From Peptococcaceae bacterium (GTDB taxonomy: Bacteria; Bacillota; Dehalobacteriia; UBA4068; JAAVYR01), in contig JAAVYR010000022.1 of assembly GCA_022791255.1 (NCBI GenBank), positions 1 to 46,088 of the forward strand: a DNA stretch of 46,088 bases, in the 5' to 3' direction. The translations under genes and the position numbers were made by a program. Positions 25,626-33,576 of the stretch are shown here, in pieces. Below the pieces are notes generated by a model. That model made no database searches, had not been told where the DNA came from, and saw nothing but the letters and a program-made list of their open reading frames with translations. The first letter of the stretch is position 1. Each line of letters opens with the position of its first letter.

Positions 25626-26180
25626 ATGTTGAAAGGCAGAGAAATCAAAGGTTTGTGGGTTTTTGTACCTAAAAACGAAGAGAGTCTTCTGTCTCAAAAC
25701 AAGGAAAAAGAAGACGATAAAGAATATGGTTGCATAGAAACAGATGGTTCTTTAAAATGTTTGGGCCGCATTGAGGATTTGGTATTTAATTGCTTTGGTG
25801 TGATAGAAGGTTTTCTTGTTGCAACCAATGGTATCTGGAAAAGCGTACGATTTTTACCTGTTACGGAAATTATTGGTATGAACGAGGGATTTTTTTGTAT
25901 TAAAGAAGCGGCATCTTTAACTAAAATAAAAAAAGAAATGCTTGCCCGTGGTTGTAAAAATTGGATTGGGGCTAAAGTTTTTACAGCAGATGGGGAAGAT
26001 TTTGGTACTGTTACAGATGTGATTTTATCGCCAACTTGTTCGGCGCTAACGGGCCTTGAGATATCCCAAGGTTTTATGGCGGATTTGCAGTCCGGAAGAA
26101 AATTTTTGCCATGGGGCGAAATCATTACTGTGGAAGACCGCGCTGTTCTTACCAATAAAGAAAATGGACAACAGCAATAA
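25626..26180 (+). CDS. PRC-barrel domain protein
   Basis: The protein has 184 residues with two PRC-barrel-like units. A degenerate N-terminal unit has 'GCIETDGSLKCLGRIEDLVFN' and 'SVRFLPVTEIIGMNEGFFCI'. A clearer C-terminal unit has 'NWIGAKVFTADGEDFGTVTDVILSP', 'LTGLEISQGF' and 'LPWGEIITVEDRAVLT' (family elements named piecewise). PRC-barrels mediate protein or RNA contacts in ribosome maturation, photosynthesis and sporulation factors. No function is established for this one. TAAGGAGG is a strong ribosome site before ATG 25626. It is followed by the YtxH-like gene after about 75 bases. Confidence 0.8.
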   Translation: MLKGREIKGLWVFVPKNEESLLSQNKEKEDDKEYGCIETDGSLKCLGRIEDLVFNCFGVIEGFLVATNGIWKSVRFLPVTEIIGMNEGFFCIKEAASLTKIKKEMLARGCKNWIGAKVFTADGEDFGTVTDVILSPTCSALTGLEISQGFMADLQSGRKFLPWGEIITVEDRAVLTNKENGQQQ

Positions 26181-26256
26181 GCTATCTTAAAAACCGTATT
26201 TTCCTATCGTTTAAAACTTCTATGATCGGGACAATCTATAGGAGGAGGTGAGGATC

Positions 26257-26439
26257 ATGAACAACTATAAATGGATGATGTTAGGTGGTACCATTGGTAT
26301 GGCTGTGGCAAGTATGGGTATGCGGATGAACAAAACAAAGAAGGCAACAAAAAGATTGGCACGAGAAGCTACCAGAACCATGGAAGATGCTGGGGAAATG
26401 ATTAGTGAAATTGGACAAAAGGTAAAAGCTCATTTTTAA
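26257..26439 (+). CDS. Small YtxH-like membrane-associated protein
   Basis: The product has 60 residues starting MNNYKWMMLGGTIGMAVASMG, one short hydrophobic helix, followed by a basic amphipathic helix ('KKATKRLAREATRTMEDAGEM', quoted in part). The size and pattern resemble YtxH-like general-stress proteins, but the match is loose. GGAGGAGGTG at 26241-26250 fixes ATG 26257 instead of the GTG at 26248. Its transcript probably includes the PRC-barrel gene upstream. Confidence 0.65.
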   Translation: MNNYKWMMLGGTIGMAVASMGMRMNKTKKATKRLAREATRTMEDAGEMISEIGQKVKAHF

Positions 26440-26554
26440 TGGTGATTTTCAAGAAATGTAAGTGATGCAATAATTTAAACAATGTAAACAATGATACTGT
26501 AGACAGACAGAAACTAAAATCATTAGGTGAAGTTAATCTTTTAAATCTTTTAAG

Positions 26555-26616
26555 AAATCTGCTGTTTTCTTTCGATATTACGAAACATATACGAAATGAT
26601 GACAGCAGATTTTTTT
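26555..26616 (+). terminator. Terminator with inner hairpin after the YtxH-like gene
   Basis: AAATCTGCTGT (26555) and ACAGCAGATTT (26602) pair over 11 bases and are followed by T residues. The loop contains a second hairpin TTTCG...CGAAA. The gap 26440-26704 otherwise shows only a short AAACAATG direct repeat and no gene. Confidence 0.75.
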
Positions 26617-26704
26617 AGGTCTGTGTAATCTGTAAAGTATTGTTATCCATATTATTCATATTGCTGTAAAAAGAAGGAATAAGAAAGGGGGGAAGTCATA
26701 AACG

Positions 26705-27769
26705 ATGCAAGGAAGAAAAATTTTACTATATGGTTTGCTGATACTTATCTTACTGGTAGTCGTGTGGCTTGTGATAGATTTACGCCGTGTATTACAGCCC
26801 TTATTTTGGGGCGCTTGTCTTGCTTATCTCATATATCCGCTGGTGGTCTATCTGACAAATAAAAAAATCCCCTTAGGCCTTAGTATTCTATTGATTTATC
26901 TAGGGATAGGGGCACTGGTTGCATTTAGCATTGTTTGGGCAATTCCTCGGCTTTTAGGAGAAATGGAGTCTTTCTTGGAGTTAATTCCTCAATATATCTT
27001 AGCAGCTAAAGCTGTTTGGCAGAGTATTTTTGAAAAACTGCCAGTAGGGTTATTGCCGCAAAGCGTCCAAGATGTTTTTGAGCAATTTCACGGTAATATA
27101 GAAGCGTCTTTGATGAATGGGATAAATAAAGCGACGGAAAAACTCCTTTCACTGCTTCGTAATTTATTTTCTGCAGCGCTAGCACCTATCTTTGCCTATT
27201 ATTTTGTGAAAGACAGAGAATTAATCAGTAAGAAAATACAAGCCTATTTACCTCCAAAATGGCGACAAAAAAGCTTTGTTTTGTTTCAAGAAATCAATGT
27301 ATTATTACGCCAATTTTTGCAGGGCTATTTAATGGTTTCTTTACTGGTGGGCGTATTATCCGTTATCGGATATTCTTTGGTAGGGATGCCCTATGGTTTT
27401 GCGTTAGGGGTGCTTGCAGGACTTTTGGATTTAATTCCTTATTTTGGACCTTTTATTGCAGCGGTACCGGCAGTGCTTTTAGCGTTGATGGAAGGGAAAC
27501 GGATGTTCTTTGCAGTACTTTTTGTTTGTCTAGGTGTGCAGCAAATAGAAAATTTAGCTTCTCCTAAAATTATTGGTGAAAAAATCGGACTGCATCCGGT
27601 ATTTATTCTTTTAGCAGTACTCATTGGCGGATATTGGTTTGGGGTACCGGGGATGATCCTTGCCGTGCCAGTTTTTGCAGTGCTAGGTAAAGTATTTTCT
27701 TTGCTTTACGGAGAAAAGGTCGCTTATGAAAAATATTTGCCTGAAAATGAAAAATGTGATAAAGTATAA
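26705..27769 (+). CDS. AI-2E family transporter (PerM/YtvI-type permease)
   Basis: The 354-residue integral membrane protein has about eight helices. The first spans about 8-26; a pair follows; the central 'LLPQYILAAKAVWQSI' soluble region comes next; and 'APIFAYYFVKDRELISKK' is typical of the family. Late motifs 'GFALGVLAGLLDLIPYFGPFIAAVP' (family block) and 'IIGEKIGLHPVFILLAVLIGG' are strong signatures. The family includes AI-2 exporter TqsA and sodium/proton antiporters, so the substrate cannot be set from sequence. GGGGGGAAG precedes the ATG. The gene is monocistronic, with a terminator three bases after the stop. Confidence 0.92.
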   Translation: MQGRKILLYGLLILILLVVVWLVIDLRRVLQPLFWGACLAYLIYPLVVYLTNKKIPLGLSILLIYLGIGALVAFSIVWAIPRLLGEMESFLELIPQYILAAKAVWQSIFEKLPVGLLPQSVQDVFEQFHGNIEASLMNGINKATEKLLSLLRNLFSAALAPIFAYYFVKDRELISKKIQAYLPPKWRQKSFVLFQEINVLLRQFLQGYLMVSLLVGVLSVIGYSLVGMPYGFALGVLAGLLDLIPYFGPFIAAVPAVLLALMEGKRMFFAVLFVCLGVQQIENLASPKIIGEKIGLHPVFILLAVLIGGYWFGVPGMILAVPVFAVLGKVFSLLYGEKVAYEKYLPENEKCDKV

Positions 27770-27771
27770 AA

Positions 27772-27802
27772 GTCCGATAATGTATTCGTTATCGGATTTT
27801 TT
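27772..27802 (+). terminator. Intrinsic terminator after the AI-2E permease
   Basis: GTCCGATAA pairs with TTATCGGAT around an 8-base loop and is followed by TTTTTT. Confidence 0.88.
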
Positions 27803-27898
27803 ATGACTATTTTCAGAAAGATTTTCTAATATTTTTTAGTATAGTCATGTTTAATTTAAATAGATTATGGAAACTTTTTTGATGTTTTCAAAGATAGG

Positions 27899-29059
27899 AT
27901 GAAGGAATTGTTGCAAAAAAATTTCTATCAGAGTTGGTTGAAATGTTTTGGGTTTACTTTGCTGTTAGGCTATTTCTCTTTGGGATTTGCTGCTTCTACT
28001 TTTGCACTGGAGTGTAGTGCAAAGGGTGCGGTGCTGATTGATGCAGAAACGGGACAAATACTCTGGGAACAAAATAGTCATGTGCATTTACCGCCTGCCA
28101 GCACTACAAAAGTATTGACGGCGTTACTTGCTTTAGAAAATGGTTATCTGACTGAAGTGTATACTGTACCAGAAGATTTCGTCAATGACGGTGAAGCTAG
28201 TATTTGGCTGGAACCGGGCGAACGGCAGTCTCTAGAAAATCTGATGTATGCCATGCTTTTGCGTTCTGCTAATGACTCCGCTCAAATAATTGCCATAGGC
28301 ATTGCCGGCAGCCAGGAAAAATTTGTAGATATGATGAACGAGAAAGCTGCTTCATTAGGTCTTGCTGACAGCCATTTTGTAACACCCAATGGTCTGCATC
28401 ACGACGACCACTATACCAGCGCTTATGATTTAGCTATGATTACGAGAGAAGCGATAAAATATCCCTTATTTAATCAGATTGTTGTTACCAATCGTTGGCA
28501 GCTGCCTTGGGCTGATAATGATTATGACAGAGTGGTTTATAATCGTAATCAACTTTTGGATATCTATGAATATGCAGATGGTATAAAAAATGGTTATACC
28601 AAGGAAGCTGGTAATTGTTTGGTGAGCTCTGCTACCAAAGATGGCATGCGTCTCATTGCCGTGGTTTTGAATTGCCCAAATATGTATGAGGAAAGTAAAA
28701 GTATCTTTGAATATGGCTTTGCAACCTATGAACGGCAGGAGGTTGCTATGGCCAATGCAGAATATGGCAATATTTCAGTGGTTCAAGGCAAGCAAAAAGA
28801 AATCCCTCTATTGATAGGTGAAAATGCTTATTTACCTGTGAAAAAGGGGATGAAGACGGATATTGTGACTTCTGTGGAGTTATCGGAAGTATTATCCGCT
28901 CCCATAAAAAAGGGAGATGTTATCGGCAGCATTACTTATGAGAATAAAGCAGATGGCGCTAAAGTAACGGTATCGCTCTTGGCGGGAGAACATGTATTAA
29001 AACATACTTTTTGGGGAAACATCAAAGAAATGTTTTTGCGGATACTACGGTTTATATAA
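27899..29059 (+). CDS. dacB: D-alanyl-D-alanine carboxypeptidase, DacB/DacF type, with KNG instead of KTG
   Basis: This penicillin-binding carboxypeptidase (386 residues) trims pentapeptides. In spore formers DacB works on cortex peptidoglycan. The signal peptide spans about 1-37. The catalytic tetrad is 'STTK' (Ser68, Lys71), then 'SAN' at 123-125 and 'GIKNGYTKEAG', where the usual KTG is K230-N231-G232. A C-terminal beta domain (about 290-360) ends in a membrane-anchoring amphipathic helix ('MFLRILRFI'). The placement directly before spmA-spmB reproduces the B. subtilis dacB-spmA-spmB order, which supports the sporulation assignment. ATG 27899 has only a weak AGG upstream. The Asn replaces a Thr that is nearly invariant in the family, so activity needs testing. 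Confidence 0.88.
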   Translation: MKELLQKNFYQSWLKCFGFTLLLGYFSLGFAASTFALECSAKGAVLIDAETGQILWEQNSHVHLPPASTTKVLTALLALENGYLTEVYTVPEDFVNDGEASIWLEPGERQSLENLMYAMLLRSANDSAQIIAIGIAGSQEKFVDMMNEKAASLGLADSHFVTPNGLHHDDHYTSAYDLAMITREAIKYPLFNQIVVTNRWQLPWADNDYDRVVYNRNQLLDIYEYADGIKNGYTKEAGNCLVSSATKDGMRLIAVVLNCPNMYEESKSIFEYGFATYERQEVAMANAEYGNISVVQGKQKEIPLLIGENAYLPVKKGMKTDIVTSVELSEVLSAPIKKGDVIGSITYENKADGAKVTVSLLAGEHVLKHTFWGNIKEMFLRILRFI

Positions 29060-29094
29060 AAAAACAGATAGCTAGATTGCTATCTGTTTTTTTG
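29059..29094 (+). terminator. Intrinsic terminator after dacB
   Basis: AAACAGATAGC pairs with GCTATCTGTTT around a 6-base loop and runs into T residues. It would partly uncouple dacB from spmAB. Confidence 0.85.
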
Positions 29095-29157
29095 CATATT
29101 TTATGATTTACCTGCGTAAAGATAAGCAGACACTGTCTTTTATAGGGAGACGATTTT

Positions 29158-29739
29158 GTGGCATTAAATCTGATTTGGCTGGGTATGGTGGTTATCGGGG
29201 TGCTGTATGCAGGATTTTCCGGGCAGATTGAGGTGATTTCTCCGGCAGCTTTTGCAGCTGCTGAACAAAGCGTGGGTATTTTCCTAGAAATGGCCGGTAT
29301 TCTTGGCTTATGGATGGGGCTGTTAAATCTGGCGGAAAAATCTGGTTTTGTGAATATTTTAGCCCGGGGAATTTCACCGATTGCAGTGCGGCTTTTCCCC
29401 GATATTCCACGGAATGACCCAGCTATGGGTGCTATCGTGATGAATATGTCAGCGAACCTTTTAGGCTTGGGCAATGCTGCTACACCTTTTGGCATCAAGG
29501 CCATGGAAGAAATGGCGCGATTAAATGGTCATCAGCCTGTGGCCAGCAATAGTATGATTACTTTTTTGGTGTTGAATACATCATCGGTTACCCTTATTCC
29601 TGCCACTGTCATCGGCCTACGGACAAAAGCAGGTGCTGCTAATGGGGTGGACATCGTGCTGCCGACTTTTTTAGCGACAGTCATTGCTTGCACGGTGGGA
29701 CTTTTGGCTGATCGTTTTTATAGAAGATGGTTTTCTTAA
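29158..29739 (+). CDS. spmA: Spore maturation protein A
   Basis: SpmA is a membrane protein needed, with SpmB, for spore core dehydration. The 193-residue product has five or so helices and the nucleoside-recognition (Gate) pattern: 'MALNLIWLGMVVIGVLYAGF', 'GLWMGLLNLAEKSGF', 'GAIVMNMSANLLGLGNAATPFG' and 'MITFLVLNTSSVTLIPATVIGLR' (family blocks). The start is GTG at 29158 with AGGGAG upstream. spmB follows after 54 bases. Confidence 0.96.
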   Translation: MALNLIWLGMVVIGVLYAGFSGQIEVISPAAFAAAEQSVGIFLEMAGILGLWMGLLNLAEKSGFVNILARGISPIAVRLFPDIPRNDPAMGAIVMNMSANLLGLGNAATPFGIKAMEEMARLNGHQPVASNSMITFLVLNTSSVTLIPATVIGLRTKAGAANGVDIVLPTFLATVIACTVGLLADRFYRRWFS

Positions 29740-29793
29740 AAGTAAATCAAAAAGTAAAAGTATTGCATGTAAGCAAGGAAAGGTGAATAGGCA

Positions 29794-30330
29794 ATGGCTG
29801 TCTTATATGGAATTTCTCAATGGGTAATCCCCTTTCTTCTACTGATTATTCCTCTTTGGGCTTGGTTGAAACAGGTATCTGTTTATGATTGTTTTGTAGA
29901 AGGAGCAGCAGAAGGGGTAAAAACAGCTATTCATATTTTCCCATATATTCTGGGAATGTTGGTAGCCATTGGTATTTTTCGCAGTTCTGGTGCGTTAGAC
30001 GCTATGATAGACATCTTATCTCCTATCCTAGATAAGCTGGGCTTTCCCGCTGAGGTACTACCTTTGGCTATGATACGGCCTTTGTCCGGCAGTGGAGCAT
30101 TGGGGGTTACAGCAGAGCTTATTCATACTTATGGGCCGGACTCATTTATCGGGCATTTGGCCGCTATGATGCAAGGGAGTACCGATACGACATTTTATAT
30201 TTTAGCTGTTTATTTTGGCTCTGTAGGAATAAAAAAATATCGTCATGCTGTTTGGACCGGGCTTACAGCAGATTGTGCCGGGTTTCTTGCGGCGATTTTC
30301 ATGTGTCATCTTTTTTTCCCTATTGGCTAA
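29794..30330 (+). CDS. spmB: Spore maturation protein B
   Basis: SpmB is the partner of SpmA in spore core dehydration. The 178-residue multi-pass protein has 'VYDCFVEGAAEGVKTAIHIFPYILGMLVAIGIFR' as the opening Gate segment (only part quoted), 'MIRPLSGSGALGVTAELI' and 'MMQGSTDTTFYILAVYFGSVGI', all typical. AAGGAAAGG precedes the ATG. The gene ends about 25 bases before the rluB promoter. Confidence 0.96.
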   Translation: MAVLYGISQWVIPFLLLIIPLWAWLKQVSVYDCFVEGAAEGVKTAIHIFPYILGMLVAIGIFRSSGALDAMIDILSPILDKLGFPAEVLPLAMIRPLSGSGALGVTAELIHTYGPDSFIGHLAAMMQGSTDTTFYILAVYFGSVGIKKYRHAVWTGLTADCAGFLAAIFMCHLFFPIG

Positions 30331-30354
30331 CAGTAAAAAGATATCAGAAGACAT

Positions 30355-30383
30355 TTGATAAACAAGACCAATCTTGCTATACT
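30355..30383 (+). promoter_or_regulatory. Sigma-A promoter before rluB
   Basis: TTGATA at 30355-30360, a 17-base spacer and TATACT at 30378-30383, about 38 bases before the rluB ATG. This starts the rluB-to-plsC gene run. Confidence 0.6.
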
Positions 30384-30420
30384 ATAAAGTACGATAAAAT
30401 ATAGTAGTAAGGGTAAGCGT

Positions 30421-31188
30421 ATGACAGAGGAAATGAGCCAAACTGCTGCAGGTAGCGCTGCTATACGGCTACAAAAGTATTTGGCAGAAGCGGGTGTTGC
30501 TTCTCGGCGCAGCTGTGAGCAGTTGATATTAGATGGTCGCGTTCAAGTAAATGGTACAGTAGTAACTCAGTTAGGCACTAAAGTAGTGCCTGAAAAAGAT
30601 GAAATTACACTAGATGGCAAGTTGGTACTTCTGGAAGAAGGAAAGCAGTATCTCTTGTTGTACAAGCCGGTAGGCGTTCTTTCTAGTGTGTCGGATGATA
30701 GAGGCAGAAAAACGGTAATTGATTTGCTGCCTGGGGTAGCAGAACGGGTCTATCCGGTAGGGCGCCTTGACTATGATACGGAGGGGCTCTTGCTTTTAAC
30801 CAATGATGGAGCGCTCACTAATCTGTTAATTCATCCTCGTCATGAAATCAAAAAAACATACTTAGCTACCATAGAAGGAACACCTTCTGCAGAGGATTTG
30901 CACCAGCTGACCAAAGGCATCCTGCTAAGTGATGGGATGACGGCGCCGGCAAAAGTAAAATTAGCAAAATCTCGAGGGGCGCATACTTTATTGGAAATTA
31001 CCATCCATGAAGGGCGAAATCGTCAAGTGCGGCGGATGTGTGCGGCTATCGGTCATCCTGTACAGGCATTGAAACGAGTGCAGATGGGACCTATCACCTT
31101 AGGTGATTTGCAGGTGGGACAGTGGCGCCATCTTACGGCAGCAGAGGTTGCTGCTCTATGGAGTAGTGGGAAAAGAAAAAGAGGCTAA
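30421..31188 (+). CDS. rluB: Pseudouridine synthase RluB
   Basis: RluB-family enzymes make pseudouridine at position 2605 of 23S rRNA (E. coli numbering). The 255-residue protein has an S4 domain ('IRLQKYLAEAGVASRRSCEQLI', quoted in part), 'YLLLYKPVGVLSSVSDDRGR', 'YPVGRLDYDTEGLLLLTNDG' with catalytic Asp117, and 'EGRNRQVRRMCAAIGHPV'. It follows spmB as in B. subtilis, and the next gene starts four bases later. A conserved operon is therefore likely. Confidence 0.95.
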   Translation: MTEEMSQTAAGSAAIRLQKYLAEAGVASRRSCEQLILDGRVQVNGTVVTQLGTKVVPEKDEITLDGKLVLLEEGKQYLLLYKPVGVLSSVSDDRGRKTVIDLLPGVAERVYPVGRLDYDTEGLLLLTNDGALTNLLIHPRHEIKKTYLATIEGTPSAEDLHQLTKGILLSDGMTAPAKVKLAKSRGAHTLLEITIHEGRNRQVRRMCAAIGHPVQALKRVQMGPITLGDLQVGQWRHLTAAEVAALWSSGKRKRG

Positions 31189-31191
31189 ACG

Positions 31192-32475
31192 ATGAATAAA
31201 GAGCAAGAACAGAAAGACGTTATCGTTATTGGCGGTGGGGCGGCCGGCATCTTTGCGGCTATCGCTGCTGCAGAAGCTGGTGCGTCTGTTACCATCTGGG
31301 AAAAAAATAACCGTCTTGGTAAAAAAATGATGATTACCGGAAAAGGTCGCTGTAATATTACCAATGCTGGGACCATCCAAGATATTATCAAAAATATGAC
31401 CGGTAATGGTAAGTTTCTCTATAGTGCATTAAACCAGCTGGATAATGAGGCTGTCATGGTTTATTTTGAAGAAATTGGGGTGCCTGTCAAAGTGGAACGG
31501 GGACGGCGGGTATTTCCTGTCTCTGATAAGGCCTCAGATGTGGTAGAGGCATTAGAACGAGAATTAAAACGATTGCAGGTAAAAATCTGCTATGAGCGAA
31601 GCGCAAAAGAATTATTAGTAGAAAATGGCTGTATTAAAGGGCTGAAAGACCAAACGGGGCAGATTACGACTTGCAGCTGTGTTATTTTGGCAACAGGCGG
31701 CAATACTTATCCTGCTACGGGTTCTACAGGGGATGGCTATGTGATGGCAGAAAAGGTCGGGCATACCATAACAGCGTTACTGCCTTCTCTGGTACCATTG
31801 GAAACCAAAGAAACCTGGGTGGCAGATTGTGCCGGACTCTCTTTAAAAAATGCAGCATTAACCGTATATCAAGGTGAAAAGAAAATCGATCAAGGCTTTG
31901 GGGAGATGCTTTTTACCCACTGGGGGATTTCTGGACCGGTAGTACTGTCTTTCAGTCGGTCTGTATGTAAATGTCTGCGGCAGCATCCGGAACAGATCGT
32001 AACCATAGAAATCAACTTAAAGCCGGCGCTGGATAAAGAACAATTGGACAAGCGTGTAATTCGGGACTTTACCAAGTTTAGTCGAAAAAATTTTTCTAAT
32101 TCCTTAAATGAATTACTTCCCCAATCCTTAATTCCGATTATCATCAAGCTAAGCGGTATTGAACCGACTAGAGAAACCAACGCTATCCGTAAAGAAGAAC
32201 GAGAGCGTTTGGTGGATTTGTTGCAGCATTTGACTTTGCAGGTATCTGGTGTGCGGCCCATAACAGAGGCTATCGTTACTGCTGGTGGCGTCAGTGTAAA
32301 AGAAGTGAACCCCAAAACCATGGCCTCTAAAGTGGTGGAAGGCTTATTCTTTGCTGGAGAGGTATTGGACATTGACGGTTATACAGGCGGATATAATTTG
32401 CAGGCAGCTTTTTCTACCGGGCACTGCGCCGGGACGGCTGCTGCTGCATATTTCCGGGGAGATGGCGCAAACTAA
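31192..32475 (+). CDS. FAD/NAD(P)-binding flavoprotein, YhiN/HI0933 (BaiN-like) family
   Basis: The protein has 427 residues. The N-terminal FAD-binding Rossmann motif is 'VIVIGGGAAGIFAAIAAAEAG'. It is followed by 'KMMITGKGRCNITNAG', 'GRRVFPVSDKASDVV', 'ATGGNTYPATGSTGDGY', 'MLFTHWGISGPVVLSFSR' and 'GLFFAGEVLDIDGYTGGYNLQAAFSTG' (opening of the C-terminal FAD block). This is the HI0933/YhiN family. Some gut clostridial members (BaiN) reduce bile-acid intermediates, but most have no known substrate, and this gene lies in a housekeeping context without bai genes. It is four bases after rluB and likely co-transcribed. Confidence 0.92.
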   Translation: MNKEQEQKDVIVIGGGAAGIFAAIAAAEAGASVTIWEKNNRLGKKMMITGKGRCNITNAGTIQDIIKNMTGNGKFLYSALNQLDNEAVMVYFEEIGVPVKVERGRRVFPVSDKASDVVEALERELKRLQVKICYERSAKELLVENGCIKGLKDQTGQITTCSCVILATGGNTYPATGSTGDGYVMAEKVGHTITALLPSLVPLETKETWVADCAGLSLKNAALTVYQGEKKIDQGFGEMLFTHWGISGPVVLSFSRSVCKCLRQHPEQIVTIEINLKPALDKEQLDKRVIRDFTKFSRKNFSNSLNELLPQSLIPIIIKLSGIEPTRETNAIRKEERERLVDLLQHLTLQVSGVRPITEAIVTAGGVSVKEVNPKTMASKVVEGLFFAGEVLDIDGYTGGYNLQAAFSTGHCAGTAAAAYFRGDGAN

Positions 32476-32499
32476 GAAAAAATCTTAGGAGCGCCTACC

Positions 32500-33099
32500 A
32501 TGAAAAAGCGATACTGGAAGAAAAAGAAAAAACAATCAGAACAAACAGAACCATCTTTAACCTTGTATCTGACTGAAGAAACAGCAGAAGAATTTATTGA
32601 TGAAGGGGCTATCTCTAGAAAAGAAAATAATCCTGAGGTTATCGTGGATTATGGTCATAGTTTGCGATGGGGGAGTAATATGTTGGCGGTGGTGATTAGC
32701 GGTCTTTTGATAGGCAGCTGCTATCTACAATATGCGCTACCGCCAATGGCGCTGCAATATGCAGAAATACCTGGTGAAGACAGTCTGGACCAGCCCTTAG
32801 CTGTAGATGTAAAAAATGAGGGTTTATTTGCTAGTCTCACTATAGAGGTTTGTGATTATGATAATTTAAAAGAAGCTCATTTACTGGTAAACGGAGAGGT
32901 GGCGGGCACCTTTCATGGTAAACAATTAGTGGTGCGGGTGTATCCTGGGGATATGTTAGAAATAGATACGTCTGCTTATTTAAATACCTGTCGTTTTCGT
33001 ATCACGAAAAAATCATCTCACATCCGGGAGGAAACGATAGCAGAAGAAATCATCACCGAAAACGGCTATGGGTGGATAGGAAAAATATCCTTTAAATAA
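32500..33099 (+). CDS. Unknown single-pass membrane protein
   Basis: I do not recognise a family. The 199-residue product starts with a strongly basic segment (MKKRYWKKKKKQ), then an acidic region, one transmembrane helix at about residues 59-80, and a C-terminal extracytoplasmic domain of about 115 residues. That domain has a beta-rich pattern ('LVVRVYPGDMLEIDTSAYLN'), which might be a small Ig-like or barrel fold. TAGGAG precedes the ATG. It lies between the flavoprotein and the HutP-family gene, 25 bases after the former, and looks like part of the same transcript. No function can be stated. Confidence 0.75.
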   Translation: MKKRYWKKKKKQSEQTEPSLTLYLTEETAEEFIDEGAISRKENNPEVIVDYGHSLRWGSNMLAVVISGLLIGSCYLQYALPPMALQYAEIPGEDSLDQPLAVDVKNEGLFASLTIEVCDYDNLKEAHLLVNGEVAGTFHGKQLVVRVYPGDMLEIDTSAYLNTCRFRITKKSSHIREETIAEEIITENGYGWIGKISFK

Positions 33100-33141
33100 A
33101 AACAGCTAAGGAGAGATGTACGGTAGAAAGGAAGGTTGTAT

Positions 33142-33555
33142 ATGTTGAATAGTAAAAAAGTTGCTTCGGCAGCATTAGAAATCGCCATGACGGAAACAAG
33201 AGAAGAAGAAAAGCAATGTCAGGAACATTTTTCTGCCCATGGCATAAAAGCAGTGGCAGTAGATTATGGTGGGGAAGGTATTCACTCTGTCTCTAAAATC
33301 ATAGAACGGGCAGTAGTAGCAGCAAAAAGAGAAGGGGTTATTGCGGATACTCACGCAGAGCAGGGAGCTGTAGCCGGAGCTACTCATGAAGCCGTCTCTC
33401 AGATTATGCTGAAAATCATTGGCTTAAATATTGGCGGGAAAATCGGCATTGCTCGTTCTGACGACCATATCAGCGTGGCCATTTTCTTTGGTGTGGGGAT
33501 GCTGCATTTAGATGAGATTGCCGTAGCTGTTGCTCATCGGGCAGTGCATAATTGA
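33142..33555 (+). CDS. hutP: HutP-family RNA-binding regulator
   Basis: The 137-residue protein carries the HutP pattern: 'SAALEIAMTETREEE' at the start, 'GGEGIHSVSKIIERAVVAAKREGVI', 'HAEQGAVAGATHEAV', 'IGGKIGIARSDDHISVAIFFGVGMLHLDE' (opening and closing parts). B. subtilis HutP binds L-histidine and metal ions, then RNA, to antiterminate the hut operon. No histidine-utilisation genes are present here, so the target may be different; this genomic position upstream of cmk is common in clostridia as far as I recall. ATG 33142 is chosen because AAAGGAAGG lies six bases upstream. Its histidines His71 and His82 could bind metal, but I did not compare them with the structure. Confidence 0.88.
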   Translation: MLNSKKVASAALEIAMTETREEEKQCQEHFSAHGIKAVAVDYGGEGIHSVSKIIERAVVAAKREGVIADTHAEQGAVAGATHEAVSQIMLKIIGLNIGGKIGIARSDDHISVAIFFGVGMLHLDEIAVAVAHRAVHN

Positions 33556-33576
33556 TGATAAGAAAAGAGGACGGAG

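Noticed and set aside
27803-27898. Possible sigma-E or sigma-F promoter before dacB.
   Set aside because: I could not align a good -35/-10 pair by eye, so I did not list it.
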